The position numbers and the translations under genes were made by a program. A stretch of DNA of 64,000 bases from Symmetrospora coprosmae. Its lineage: Eukaryota; Basidiomycota; Cystobasidiomycetes; Symmetrosporaceae. Under the pieces are notes generated by a model. It made no database searches and was not told the DNA's origin. It worked only from the letters and a program-made list of their open reading frames with translations. Numbering within the stretch: the stretch's first letter is position 1; every line of letters starts with the position of its first letter. The stretch covers positions 744,001 to 808,000 of the forward strand of contig VUYT01000006.1 of NCBI GenBank assembly GCA_008802785.1, given 5' to 3'. This document shows positions 54,675-64,000 of this stretch, one piece after another.

Positions 54675-57600
54675 ATGGCATCGACGTCGACGTCAGCACC
54701 GGCGACGTCCACAAAGCCGAGTATCCTGCAGTCCATCGCTGCTGCCCGCAGTGCCAATCTTCCGCCAAAGCCGTCATCATCATCAGCATCAGCAGCAGCA
54801 TCGTCCTCGGCGAGCACCAACAACGGCGGCGGCGGCTTCCAAGGGCAGGACGACTTTATATCGTTCGCCGAGCTCGAGGCAGATGCAGCGCACGACGCTG
54901 CCGCTGCCGGTGGTGCTGGCATGGACAAGGGAAAGCAGCGAGCTGGAGCTGCCACAGAGAACAAACGAGGCAAGAAGCGTCCCATAGCAGACGTCCTCGA
55001 GGAGCAAGGCAAGACAAAGCTCAGAGATGTCGACAAGGCGACGTGGGTCAACTGTCCACCTGCGCGGCATTGGGATGCTGCGCGAGCTCGCACTGAATTT
55101 CGTATGACGATGATGCTTTTCCATCATCTCCAGGCCGTGGACAGCAGAGGTCGACTGGGACAGCCACGCAAGTGCGACAGAGCAGTGCGTATACATGCTC
55201 CGTGTGCACCTGTCCTGCTTCGTGGTTTCGCCGGCTTTCGGAGAAGCTCACACGCGCCATGTCCTCGCCACGACCGACCAGACTCACGGCCGAAATGAAG
55301 GCTTTCACGCGCTACATCACCCCAACAGACCAGGAGCACGACTTGCGGAGCGCAGTGGTCGAGTCCATACGGAGACTCATTACCCGACGCTGGAGGAATG
55401 CCGAGCTCCATCCGTTCGGCAGCTTCATGACGCGCCTCTACCTTCCGACCGGGTGCGTGGGCGGCAGTTGCGCCTCGTCCTTATGGACTGTTTAGCCATC
55501 GCAGCGAATGCTGAGTATCTTACACCGTCACTGCTTCGGAACACAGGGACATCGACCTCGTCTGTGTCATCCCCGGCGTTGGCGGACCAGAGAACAAGCT
55601 GCAGCAGACACGCTTCCTCCGCGAGGTCAGCAACCTCCTACGACAGTCACGCCTCGGCACCGACATCATCGTCATTGGCAAAGCGCGCGTACCCATCATC
55701 AAATTCACCTCGGTCCAGGGCGGCTTCAAGATTGACATTTCCGTCAACATGACAAACTCGATTCGCGTCTACCCAAAGGTCCTGCAGCTGTTCGATCAGG
55801 TCGGAGAGGAGGCGGCTAGATCACTCATCATGGTCACAAAGGCCTTCCTGAATCAGCGCAACATGAACGAAGTGCATTCGGGCGGGTTGGGCAGTTACAG
55901 CATTATCTGCCTGGTTGTCTCGTTTCTTCAGGTGTGTGCGCGCGCGCCTACATGCGTCTCCGGTTAGCATATACACTGTACTCCATGATAGCACGCTGAC
56001 TCCCGCTCTGCATACGGCTCTTCAATACCCGCAGCTCCACCCAAAACTACAACGGAAAGAGATGACCTCGTCCGACAATCTGGGCACCCTCCTCCTCGAG
56101 ATGCTCGAGGTGTACGGCAAGCACTTCAACTATGACGATGTCGGGATATCGCTGGCAGGTCGAGGCTCGTACTACTCGAAGCACCGGCGGGGTTGGAGCA
56201 ATCCGAGAGGCAAGCTCAGTCTCTCAATCGAAGACCCAGCCGATGCAACCAACGACGTCTCTTCCGGCTCGCACAACTTCTTTCTCGTCCGGCAGAGCCT
56301 GTCGGGTGCCTTTGAAGTCCTCACTGCGTCGGTGTATTACCGCACCTCCATCATCCTCGCACGCATCGCCAGTGCCCAGTCCGGCGTGCACCTCCGCACA
56401 CTCTCCGGCCGCGCTATCCCACATGCGAACGCAGGCGAGGACGTGGAGACGGACGAGTGCCGGAAAAGTCTGCTTGGTGCCATCGTCGGAGTTCCAGCAG
56501 ATACAGCAGCGGCCCGTGTCGAAGTGAAGCGGCTGTCCGAGCTCGGGACCGTGCAGCGGAGCCTTGGGCTGCCGGTCCCGAAATACGACGAAGATGGAAT
56601 GCTACATGATCCAAGCAAACCCAAGCAACCATTGAAGTCGCATGCTTCTGCTCACAGCCGCACCGAGTCTCTGCAATCAGGGGGTTCGCATATCCGATTC
56701 GCACCTCCAGGTGTGTGCTCGGAACGTCTGATCGCAAAGCGGACGAGGGCCCTCAGCTGATGCGCATGCGTAACGATCAAACCAGAGCCGAGCGCGCCGC
56801 CGCCTAGCTTGCCTCCTCTGCCTCCTGGGCCACCTCCACCGACAGCGACCATCCGGTCGCAAATCGCTGCTTCCAAGCGCAAGTCATCAGGCAAGCCATC
56901 ACCACCCGGGTCCGACATGGATATCGCATCTCCTGAGCCAGCCGATGCACCCGTTACGGGAGGCACGAACGGGAAGAGCGGTGTGAGCCACACGGATCCG
57001 GCGGACCAAGCTCCGCCAACAGCTCGCTCTTTCATCAATCTCGACTCGCCGTCACCAGAGCCCGAGCCTCGCCCGAAGAAGCGCAGGCAGAAACAAGCTG
57101 CTGAGGAGCATTCTGAGCCTGTTCTGTCAAATCAGTCCAATAGCACGGCAAACCCTGCCTCCGCCTCGAAGCGCCGTGCATCCGCAGTGAAGGCTCAGGA
57201 ACATGTCCGGGATGAGCAGATCGAGGTGGAGGACTCGCGCTACTCGGTCACCAAGGGCAAGAAGTCCTCTGTCCGCTCTCACCAGCAGCAAGAGCCACAG
57301 TACATCGCCTTGGACGACAGCGATTCAGAGTCGGACTCGGATATCGAAATTGTTGCCGGCTCGAAAGACGCCAGCAATGACGAAGTGCAGTTTGTCCCGA
57401 GTGGGAAGGCAGCCGCCAAGGGCGCTCCAGGACAGAGCACTAGCGCGAAGGTGAATAGCACCAGCAAAGGGGACGACGCCGGTGGGCGGCCTCGCACGCG
57501 CTCGCGCACCCTTTCGCAGACGCAGTGTCAACCTCAAGATGCCCATTCTGCGCCCTCTTCGCCCGGTCGGAGGAACAGCTCGACGACACGCTCCGGTGCC

Positions 57601-57801
57601 AAAGAAGGACACACTCCACCGACGGCCACTTCGGCCAAACAGAAGCGCGAATACTGGTCTGGCAAAGGGAAGGTCGACCGGGAAGCGCTGGACAAGGTGG
57701 ACGAGGACGCCTACAAGTACGGATCAGATACTTCAGACAGCGATAATGCTGTCGAGGTCACATCGAGCACCGCCATTGCAGCGAAGAAGAAGGCGCAGTA
57801 G
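54675..57801 (+). CDS. TRF4: Non-canonical poly(A) polymerase Trf4/Cid14 (TRAMP)
   Basis: Six exons: 54675-55042, 55134-55184, 55282-55452, 55547-55931, 56035-56710, 56786-57801, giving 888 residues. Trf4 adds short A tails to aberrant nuclear RNAs as part of the TRAMP complex, feeding the exosome. The catalytic nucleotidyltransferase core is clear: TPWTAEVDWDSHAS, EMKAFTRYITPTDQEHDLR, LHPFGSFMTRLYLPTGDIDL (GS motif and DxD), then GGFKIDISVNMTNSIRVYPK (third Asp). The PAP-associated domain has LIMVTKAFLNQRNMNEVHSG, GLGSYSIICLVVSFLQ, LGTLLLEMLEVYGKHFNYDD and LSIEDPADATNDVSSGSHNF. The C-terminal ~340 residues are Pro-rich then Ser/Lys/acidic-rich without a domain. The first donor is best taken at 55043 (GTGGGT), because it restores the TPWT segment in frame. 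A GCATC array sits directly before the start codon. Confidence 0.94.
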
Positions 57802-58099
57802 GAGCAGAAACGGCCTTTGCATGCACTGACTGTTGATGTAGTTGTGGCGGGAAGCGCATCCCAGCAAGCCGGCTGCGCAATGCAATGGTGTTGCACGCGA
57901 TTGTCGATTGCATCTACATCCCCGTTGCACATTATTACTACTGTTTCTGCTTCTGCATGCCAGAATTAGAATGTGCACTGCGGCTTGACGAGATGAAGTA
58001 AGCCATACGCCATGCAAAGAGGCCCACTACCAAGGTGGTATTGCCTGAGCCATGGCATTGATATCGATGGATGCGTTAGCCTCAATCGACAAAGGCTCT
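57802..58099. other. Convergent intergenic region
   Basis: About 300 bases between the 3' ends of TRF4 (plus) and the DUF7704 gene (minus). Nothing recognised. Confidence 0.45.
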
Positions 58100-58806
58100 T
58101 CATCGGGGCTCACCGTGGGCAAGCGTGTTCCAGGAGGCTGGGCGGAAGGCTAGGTGCTTCAGATCGATGAGTGTGCACGCGATCTGGTCCGGACGGGTAA
58201 TGTCTTATGTTAGCTGGTGCTACGGGATCACGCCACAGTCGCTGAACACTCTCTCGAAGACTCGGGTAGCTATCCCTACATGAGTGATGTCGGCGACGGC
58301 CAGCACACCGAAGAAGGTCCGCAAGATTCGAGTTGCATGCGAGGCAGGTATGCCACTCTTCAGGATGGCTGGTATCAGGAAGAACGACATTGTTGCGAGG
58401 AGGAAGTAACCTGTCGATGCAGACGGGACGAGTGGGATCGGGCAAGAGTATCGACACCCGTCAGTCGGGCCATGCGTGCAGCCGTACCTGTGCGACCGCA
58501 TGGAGCACACAGTTGCCCAGCTGCCGTATGGCCATGATTGCCTCGTCAGTCGCAACACTAGGCTGCAGCTTGCGGCTTGATGGAAGAAAGGCGCCGGGCA
58601 ACAATTCGCCATGATAGATGCGAGGCATGGTCCAAGCATAGATAGCGCCTGCGTAGGTGAGGAGAGGCTCGACATAGACGAAGAACTAGGCGGAGGCGAG
58701 TCAGCCTAATGTCCCGGACGGGCCAATCCTGCGGAGACAGCCTTGACGTCGCGGCGCGCACCTCGTAGAAAGGCGACGGTAACGCTGCCACAGTTGCATC
58801 GCTCAT
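58100..58806 (-). CDS. DUF7704-type small membrane protein
   Basis: Four exons on the minus strand: 58806-58762, 58685-58511, 58410-58232, 58183-58100, giving about 160 residues. MSDATVAALPSPFYEFFVYV, then EPLLTYAGAIYAW, is followed by IRQLGNCYFLLATMSFFLIP and RTFFGVLAVADITHVGIAT. The pattern LP..Y..FF.Y.EP, a QL.N.Y.L segment and an AD..H motif, over four hydrophobic segments, is that of the fungal DUF7704 family, whose function is unknown. The exon 2 donor at the GTGTGC within QLGN is chosen because it gives the conserved QLGNCYFL join. A GTACGG donor farther on would break frame. The last intron (58231-58184, 48 nt) and final exon (IACTLIDLKHLAFRPASWNT) are the least certain part; reading through would give a short tail ending at 58220. 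Confidence 0.65.
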
Positions 58807-58973
58807 CGCAGACAGCGTCTACAGTTTTCCGGAGTGAAACTCCTACTTCTTGCGTGAGTTGGTCGAGAGGCGATGGAGAATGTACTCGAGTAGTCGCCGC
58901 TCTTCGCCACCATGGCCAGCTGATTCCGTTGGACACGTATCGGCTCTGTCGGACACCAACCGAACTATTTACA

Positions 58974-59835
58974 ATGGCATCGAAAGCGACCGCAGCACCT
59001 ACTTCCTTGCCAAACGGCAGTGGAGCGACTCTTCCACCCCACGCACCAGCGCCTGGCATGACGCTCACTCTAAATGAGGTCGGCGCGTGCAACAGGGTGA
59101 GCTTCGCATGGGAGCGGGAGAAGCTCCTCTACAGTCTGATGCGAATGACTTTCTTGTTTCTCACTGCAGGCAGCTCAGCTTGACGGCACCCTCTACGGGG
59201 TGGGTTGATCTCGCTACACCTCATGACCTTCTTGGGCTTGGGCTTACAATGGTTGCCTCGTTTTCAGACTGCGGCCGGATCTTTGGGTGCGATGCTTCGA
59301 ATTGGAGACGCTGGACTGACTAACGGGGAAGCGCTGATGTCTTACCTCCCTTTCTCGTCTGCTTCTCTTGGCCTGTCACGAAACGGACTGATCTCGCTGT
59401 TTACGTCATGCACTCGCATTTCGGCCTCTGCAAACAACACCCACAGGCGGCCTGTTCAGCTTTCGCTTCCTCAAGCAGAACAAGAATGCTTCTCTCCTCT
59501 CCGGCATCGTGTAAGCTACAACGTATGGCGATCGACATCCCTGCAGCTGGAAGCATCAAGCTGATAAAGACACCCCGTGCCGCTCGTTTCGCCGATTACT
59601 TCGCGACCATTCTGCCTCCAGGACGGGGGTGATAGCTGGATATGTCGTGTCGAAACAGGCCCTTGCGACACGGATAGCTCGCGCTGAAGCAGACAAGCGA
59701 GACGCCCAGGCGAGCTCGGACCGGTCGCGGCAGGTCGGACTTGCTACGGATGTCAGTGCAATACAGCTGGGGAGGCCTATCATAGGCATGCGCGTCAGTC
59801 TTCAAGCTGATCATCTGATCTCGGCATCAGCTTGA
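58974..59835 (+). CDS. Small Gly-rich membrane protein, unknown function
   Basis: Five exons: 58974-59096, 59170-59199 (30 nt), 59268-59286 (19 nt), 59447-59510, 59622-59835, giving 149 residues; every junction keeps phase. After a Pro/Ala/Ser-rich N-terminus comes QLDGTLYGTAAGSLGGLFSF, then a basic stretch RFLKQNKNASLL, then SGIVTGVIAGYVVSKQALAT and RIARAEADKRDAQ. Two short Gly-rich hydrophobic segments separated by a positively charged turn suggest a membrane hairpin, as in small mitochondrial or ER shaping proteins such as Mic10. That is only a similarity of layout, and no family was recognised. The end of the last exon (59750-59835) is less convincing and may be incorrectly included. Confidence 0.6.
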
Positions 59836-60100
59836 CCGGTACGAAGGGTCTGCTACGCCCGGTCTTGAGACTATGACGGATAAATACGCGACGACAAGGT
59901 GAGTTATTGTGACCTGCGCCTTATCGATGTCCTGAACGAGCGCTCCCAATACACAGCGGTGATCATTAGGACGCGTAGCATGTTGGCAATACGAACAGCG
60001 AAGGCATCTTGTAGCGATATAGACATGGCAATGCCGTACGTGTACCGCAACCGGATTTCGTTGTCTGGTATTACATGGGCTTGGATTCAACTACTTCTGC
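59836..60100. other. Convergent intergenic region
   Basis: About 265 bases between the 3' ends of the small membrane protein gene and MRPL35. Nothing recognised. Confidence 0.4.
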
Positions 60101-61728
60101 CTATGAGCGATGCCCAAACCTCGGTTCTTCGCGATCTGAGGAGGAAGCGCGGGTTAGGCATGTCCGTCCATTTGCGCTAAGCTCAGTGTAGGAGCGACAC
60201 TCACTTAGTTGATCCCTGAAGATGGCCGTCACATCCTCGTCCCAGATGCCTCTGAAGAAGCTCGCGGCACGAGGGATCAAGCCATTCTCCCTCGCGAACG
60301 ATCGGATATCGAATATATCACCATGTGCGGCCGGCAGGTCCCGTAGCGTGCTGGATGTGGCTGCCGTCGAAGACCGGGATTGCTCGTACAGGATGAAAGT
60401 GTAGCGATGATAGGGTGTGCCTCGCTCAGGATGCGGGGGCGCCCATGGTAGAAGCGTCTCGCTTGACTGCGGAGTAATACGGCTTGACGTGGAGGACAGA
60501 GGAATGTTGGAGCTAGAAGAAACAGTATACGAAGGGTCAGCTGGCCTGTGCGACTCTTACAGGTCTGAAACGGGGAGAAGGCCTTACCTGGCAAAGTGTA
60601 GCACAGTCTTGAAGGTATCGTTTTCCGGATCCGGCGAGTCTGCATAGGACAGAAAATGTGGAGGCCAGGATCAGACGCAAGGTAACATGTGTTATTGACA
60701 GGCGTCCAAGGACCGCTGACCTGGGTCGACGAGAACCAGTGTGTAGAGGCGTTCTTCCGGGTGGAAGACCTGGACACGAAGCTCTGGCTGTGACACCGTC
60801 TGAGGGTTGATTTCCGTAATCAGTCAAGATCTTCGCATTCGAGCAGCTGGAACCGACGTACCTGCAGTGGCTTCAAGTAGGACCCCGGCTCTACCTCGCC
60901 TTCATCGACGAGAATGCCAAGATCGGCGTCCGGATCAAAGGTACCGAGAAGGTCGGTGATGACATGCATCTGTGTGAGGCGCTGCATCTGTACCGATTGG
61001 ACGGAGGACAGTCAGCACGGCAGAGCCATGGCGGACGCGCCTTGTTAGATGGAAGGCCGGCCACATACGAGGACGCCTAGGCTACCATCATTCCGCCATG
61101 CCTGTTCTGCAAGGTAGCGGTACACGGGTTGTGACATGTCGCCTGAAAGAAGAGCACGGCAGGTTAGGTTAGGAGATGCACGAGACACTTTCCAGAGGCC
61201 ATGCTGCCACGAGCAAGGCAACTGACCCTGACCATGACGGAACCTCCATACTGTTTCTGGGTCGTTGACGGCTTTTGCAATCTCGAGACCGAGGAGCTTG
61301 TGCTCCAGCTGTGTCGATGACGCCGAGGATCCTCCGGCACCTCGTAGTTCTTGGAGCTGCTTCCTGACGTCTCCAATCTGTGCCTCTTTGCGCTTCGAGT
61401 GTTCTTTGAGGTAGGCCACGGCCGCATCGTACACGGGAGACTGGCCAGGCTTGAAGGGTGAAGCGTATCCACCTGGCGAAGGGGTTGACGCGGCCGCGGA
61501 TGCGGATGAAGACGCAGACGCATTCGAGGCTGCTGTCATTGCTGTTGTCCCCAGATCTCGACGATGGGATCCAGGGACATGTCTCCCGAGATTCTTGCCG
61601 CTCCTGCGAAGTCGCGCCGATGACGACGACGACGAGACGGCGCACACAGGAGCATTGGTCGCCGCTGCCGTCCTCCTCATTGCTCCCGATACTGCTCCTG
61701 TTGCTGCTCCCGCTGCGGTCATTGCCAT
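60101..61728 (-). CDS. MRPL35: Mitochondrial large-subunit ribosomal protein mL38 (MRPL35)
   Basis: Seven exons on the minus strand: 61728-61227, 61142-61069, 60987-60862, 60799-60721, 60639-60588, 60512-60205, 60135-60101, giving 391 residues with all phases matching. mL38 carries a PEBP-like (phosphatidylethanolamine-binding) fold in the central protuberance of the mitoribosome. An Ala/Ser/Arg-rich presequence is followed by LGLEIAKAVNDPETVWRFRH, GDMSQPVYRYLAEQAWRNDG, LMQRLTQMHVITDLLGTFDP, ELRVQVFHPEERLYTLVLVD, PDSPDPENDTFKTVLHF, LPWAPPHPERGTPYHRY (PEBP motif), RSFARENGLIPRAASFFRGI and WDEDVTAIFRDQL. Length matches fungal MRPL35. It is divergent from the kinase gene, with 142 bases between start codons. 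Confidence 0.93.
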
Positions 61729-61870
61729 GGATTGCTGAATGCGATGTGTTGGCGGGAGAAAGGAAAGCAGAGAGGGGCATCCATCCCTGGACGTCGACGA
61801 CGCCTCTGCTCTTTCTTCCTCTCACGCCAACTCTCTGCGCAGCACAGCACAGCAGCATAGCAGCTTGGTT
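61729..61870. promoter_or_regulatory. Compact divergent promoter of MRPL35 and the mitochondrial kinase gene
   Basis: Only 142 bases separate the two start codons, so both leaders and core promoters must overlap or be very short. No TATA element is apparent. Both products are predicted to be mitochondrial, which makes co-regulation plausible (inference). Confidence 0.55.
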
Positions 61871-63789
61871 ATGGTCATGGCTATGGGTGCGATGCGGACC
61901 ATCCCCCATGCAGCAGTGCGCGCTATCCGCCAGCTAGGGCCATCCTCGCGCGCCTCGACGTCGAAATGGACGATAGAGTCGGATATCGCCCTCGAGGTGG
62001 AGGAGAAGCGACGGCAGGAAGCACAGGCACATAGCCACGTTCACGCTGGAGGTGGTCCAAGAAGACGACACTGGAGCCATCACCGCGCTGCTGCTGGATC
62101 CTCCTCGCCTGCTCGGTCCATGTCCATGTCCATGCCCACGACCATGTCCATGCACACCTCGGCAAGAAGAGCTTCTCCCTCGAATGACCGCGGACTTCCA
62201 GAAGATAGGCTGGTCCAATATGCAGAGTCGCCTCCAGCCTATGGTGAGGAGGCGCCGCGCAGAACTGTCGAGGCCCTCATCTACTCGGGTGAAACGCGCA
62301 GCTGACTGGCCGCCGTCCCGCTCCCTGATTGTACCCGTTCCGGCAGTCACAATCAAGGATCTGACGCAGTACGGCACAACACCCTTGTCCGACGAATCTC
62401 TCATCGCGAGCGCCGAGTTCACCCGCCTCGAGCTCCCGCACCGGCTCGCCCGTAGGGTCCTCGCCCATCGCTCGCTTCCCTTCATCGTAGGCCGTAACCC
62501 ATACATCGCCCAAGTCTACCAGCTCTACGAGTCCTCCTTTGCTACTCTCTCGGCTGTACCGCCGATACAGTCCCTCGAGGACAATGTCCGTTTCTCAAAG
62601 ACTTTGGATCAGCTCGTGGCTGATCATGCCGAGAATGTCCCGACTCTCGCAAAAGGTGGGGCCGCAATGATCAAGTGCACAGCTCTAGCTACTCATCAAA
62701 GGCTGAACCACCTCTGACGTTCCGCGCTCGGCCAATCCTGTCGCAGGCTTCTCTGAATGCAAGCCCTACCTTGAAGAGGCCGACATTGCCACCTTCTTTG
62801 ACCGCGCCATCCGCAACCGCATAGGCATCCGGCTCATCGCCGAGCAGCACCTCAGCTTGACATTCGACTCGTCGCCAGAAGCTACGAGTAAGCGCGACCA
62901 GCGTCGAGCAAAGCAGAAAGGACAGCCTGTTGCAGGAGAAGACAGGTTTATCGGCATTGTCGATACGCAGTGCCGGCTCGATAAGATCGTAAAGGGCTGT
63001 GGGTACCACGTCGAATCGCTGTGCGAGGGTGCATACGGGAAATGTGAGATGCAAGCACGTTTGTTGCCGTACCGAAGCTCTTTGCTGATGGGCCGCGGAT
63101 GCCGCTTTCCATTATTCCCCCTCGCGCAGCGCCGGACCTCATCATAGATGGCGACACAGCAGCAACCTTCTCCTACGTTCCCACGCACATCGAATACGTC
63201 CTCACTGAGCTCCTCAAGAACGCATTTCGCGCGACATGCGATGCTCATCCCGATGTCTCGCACGCGAACCTGCCGCCGGTCAGAGTCACCATCTCCACTA
63301 CGTCGCCCTCTGCCACTGGCGAGAACCGCTCATGGCCGCCGGTAGTGACAATTCGCGTTCGCGACGCAGGAGGCGGTATCCCGCCAGAGATCCTGCCAAA
63401 AGTTCACAGCTATGCCTTCACGACCGTATCTCCCGGTGCCGGTGGCGAGGAAGGCAATCCAGACGTTTCGTCCGCTGCGGACGACGAAGGGCCCGGGCCT
63501 TATGGGATGCAGAACGTTGGAGGTGGCGTGGGCCTGGATGACACAATGCAGGGCATGCAGAGCTCGACTGGACACCTGGCCGGACTCGGCTTCGGTCTTC
63601 CATTGAGCAGGCTGCATTGCGAGGTGCGTCCGAGACCCGTAACTGCAGCTTGCTTGCCCCTAGATGCTGAAACGATCCTCTATGTTCGAAACGCTCCCGC
63701 AGTACTTTGGCGGAAGCCTCGAGCTGGTCAGTTTGTATGGCCTGGGCACAGATGCCTTCGTGGTCCTGCGAGGCGAGCGGGCGGCATAA
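61871..63789 (+). CDS. Mitochondrial pyruvate / branched-chain alpha-ketoacid dehydrogenase kinase
   Basis: Five exons: 61871-62243, 62347-62655, 62747-63043, 63130-63623, 63703-63789, giving 519 residues with matching phases. This family of GHKL-type protein kinases inactivates the E1 subunit of mitochondrial dehydrogenase complexes. The N-terminus is basic and His/Ser/Met-rich, with a plausible presequence MVMAMGAMRTIPHAAVRAIR. Then VQYAESPPAYVTIKDLTQYG, LELPHRLARRVLAHRSLPFI and VGRNPYIAQVYQLYESSF. The ATP-binding GHKL domain has the N-box VLTELLKNAFRA, G1 RVRDAGGGIPPEI, G2 HLAGLGFGLPLSRLH, and the C-terminal YFGGSLELVSLYGLGTDAFV. A Gly/Asp-rich insertion of about 45 residues precedes G2, in the ATP lid. 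The last acceptor is taken before YFGG; an upstream TAG acceptor would add 13 non-family residues. Confidence 0.92.
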
Positions 63790-64000
63790 GCGCTGCATAG
63801 CACGACTAGCAGCTTGCAGTAGCTTCATGGGGGAGACGCGTGCTCGCATTGTAGCGCCAGGAGGTTTGAGAATACCAGGAGCCAGGAAAGTGGAGACGGG
63901 CGCTCCCGCGCAGCAATCGAGTCACGCCTAGAGTATAACTACATACCGCACATACGCCTAGCTCCTAGCTGCTGCTGCATTCATGAAAAATGAAGCGAGA
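63790..64000. other. 3' flank of the kinase gene to the window edge
   Basis: About 210 bases. No gene recognised. Confidence 0.4.

Noticed and set aside
1-64000. Transposon, LTR element or virus-like insertion
   Set aside because: No reverse transcriptase, integrase, transposase, capsid motif or long terminal repeat was recognised on either strand.

Overview
The window is nuclear DNA from a fungus. Almost every gene is split by short introns (mostly 55-110 nt) with GTGAGT/GTGCGT-type donors, CTAAC/CTGAC-like branch sites and CAG/TAG acceptors. The gene set includes an eisosome protein, a KPWE peroxin, chitin deacetylases, a mitochondrial mL38 homologue, Trf4 and Slx4. GC-rich compact genes, many Ser/Ala/Gln-rich tails and the F-box and Slx4 types suggest a basidiomycete, most likely a smut-related lineage (Ustilaginomycotina). 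That placement is inference. No rRNA, tRNA, CRISPR array, transposon or virus-like element was recognised.

Layout. 0-8 kb: a Gln-rich protein running off the left edge and a large SEL1-repeat protein, both on the minus strand. 8.9-16.4 kb: a secreted intradiol dioxygenase-like protein, a KPWE-domain (PEX39-like) peroxin, a TRP-like membrane channel and a nicotinamidase. 16.5-27.2 kb: two tandem F-box/LRR-like paralogues that both carry reading-frame lesions, then NSE4 (Smc5/6 complex) and CDK8/SSN3 (Mediator kinase), a small NPF-repeat protein, and a degenerate unknown gene. 27.4-40.3 kb: a DUF2237 protein with a GC-AG intron, the eisosome protein PIL1, an MFS permease with a probable 8-nt microexon, and the N-recognin UBR1. 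40.6-48.7 kb: SLX4, the PTS2-targeted 3-ketoacyl-CoA thiolase POT1, and a HEI10/CCNB1IP1-type meiotic RING protein. 49.5-53.4 kb: two tandem chitin deacetylases. 54.7-63.8 kb: the TRAMP poly(A) polymerase TRF4, a DUF7704 membrane protein, a small Gly-rich membrane protein, mitochondrial ribosomal protein mL38, and a mitochondrial pyruvate/branched-chain dehydrogenase kinase divergent from it.

How the genes relate. This is ordinary eukaryotic gene order, not an operon. Some genes share a theme. POT1 carries a PTS2 signal and the KPWE protein belongs to a family linked to PTS2 import. SLX4, NSE4 and HEI10 act in recombination and genome maintenance. mL38 and the kinase share a 142-bp divergent promoter. 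The most unusual features are the decayed 16.5-27.2 kb genes, the dispersed GATGC pentanucleotide arrays next to gene starts, and several odd introns and tiny exons. Exon structures were read by eye from splice signals, frame continuity and family conservation; no RNA evidence was available.
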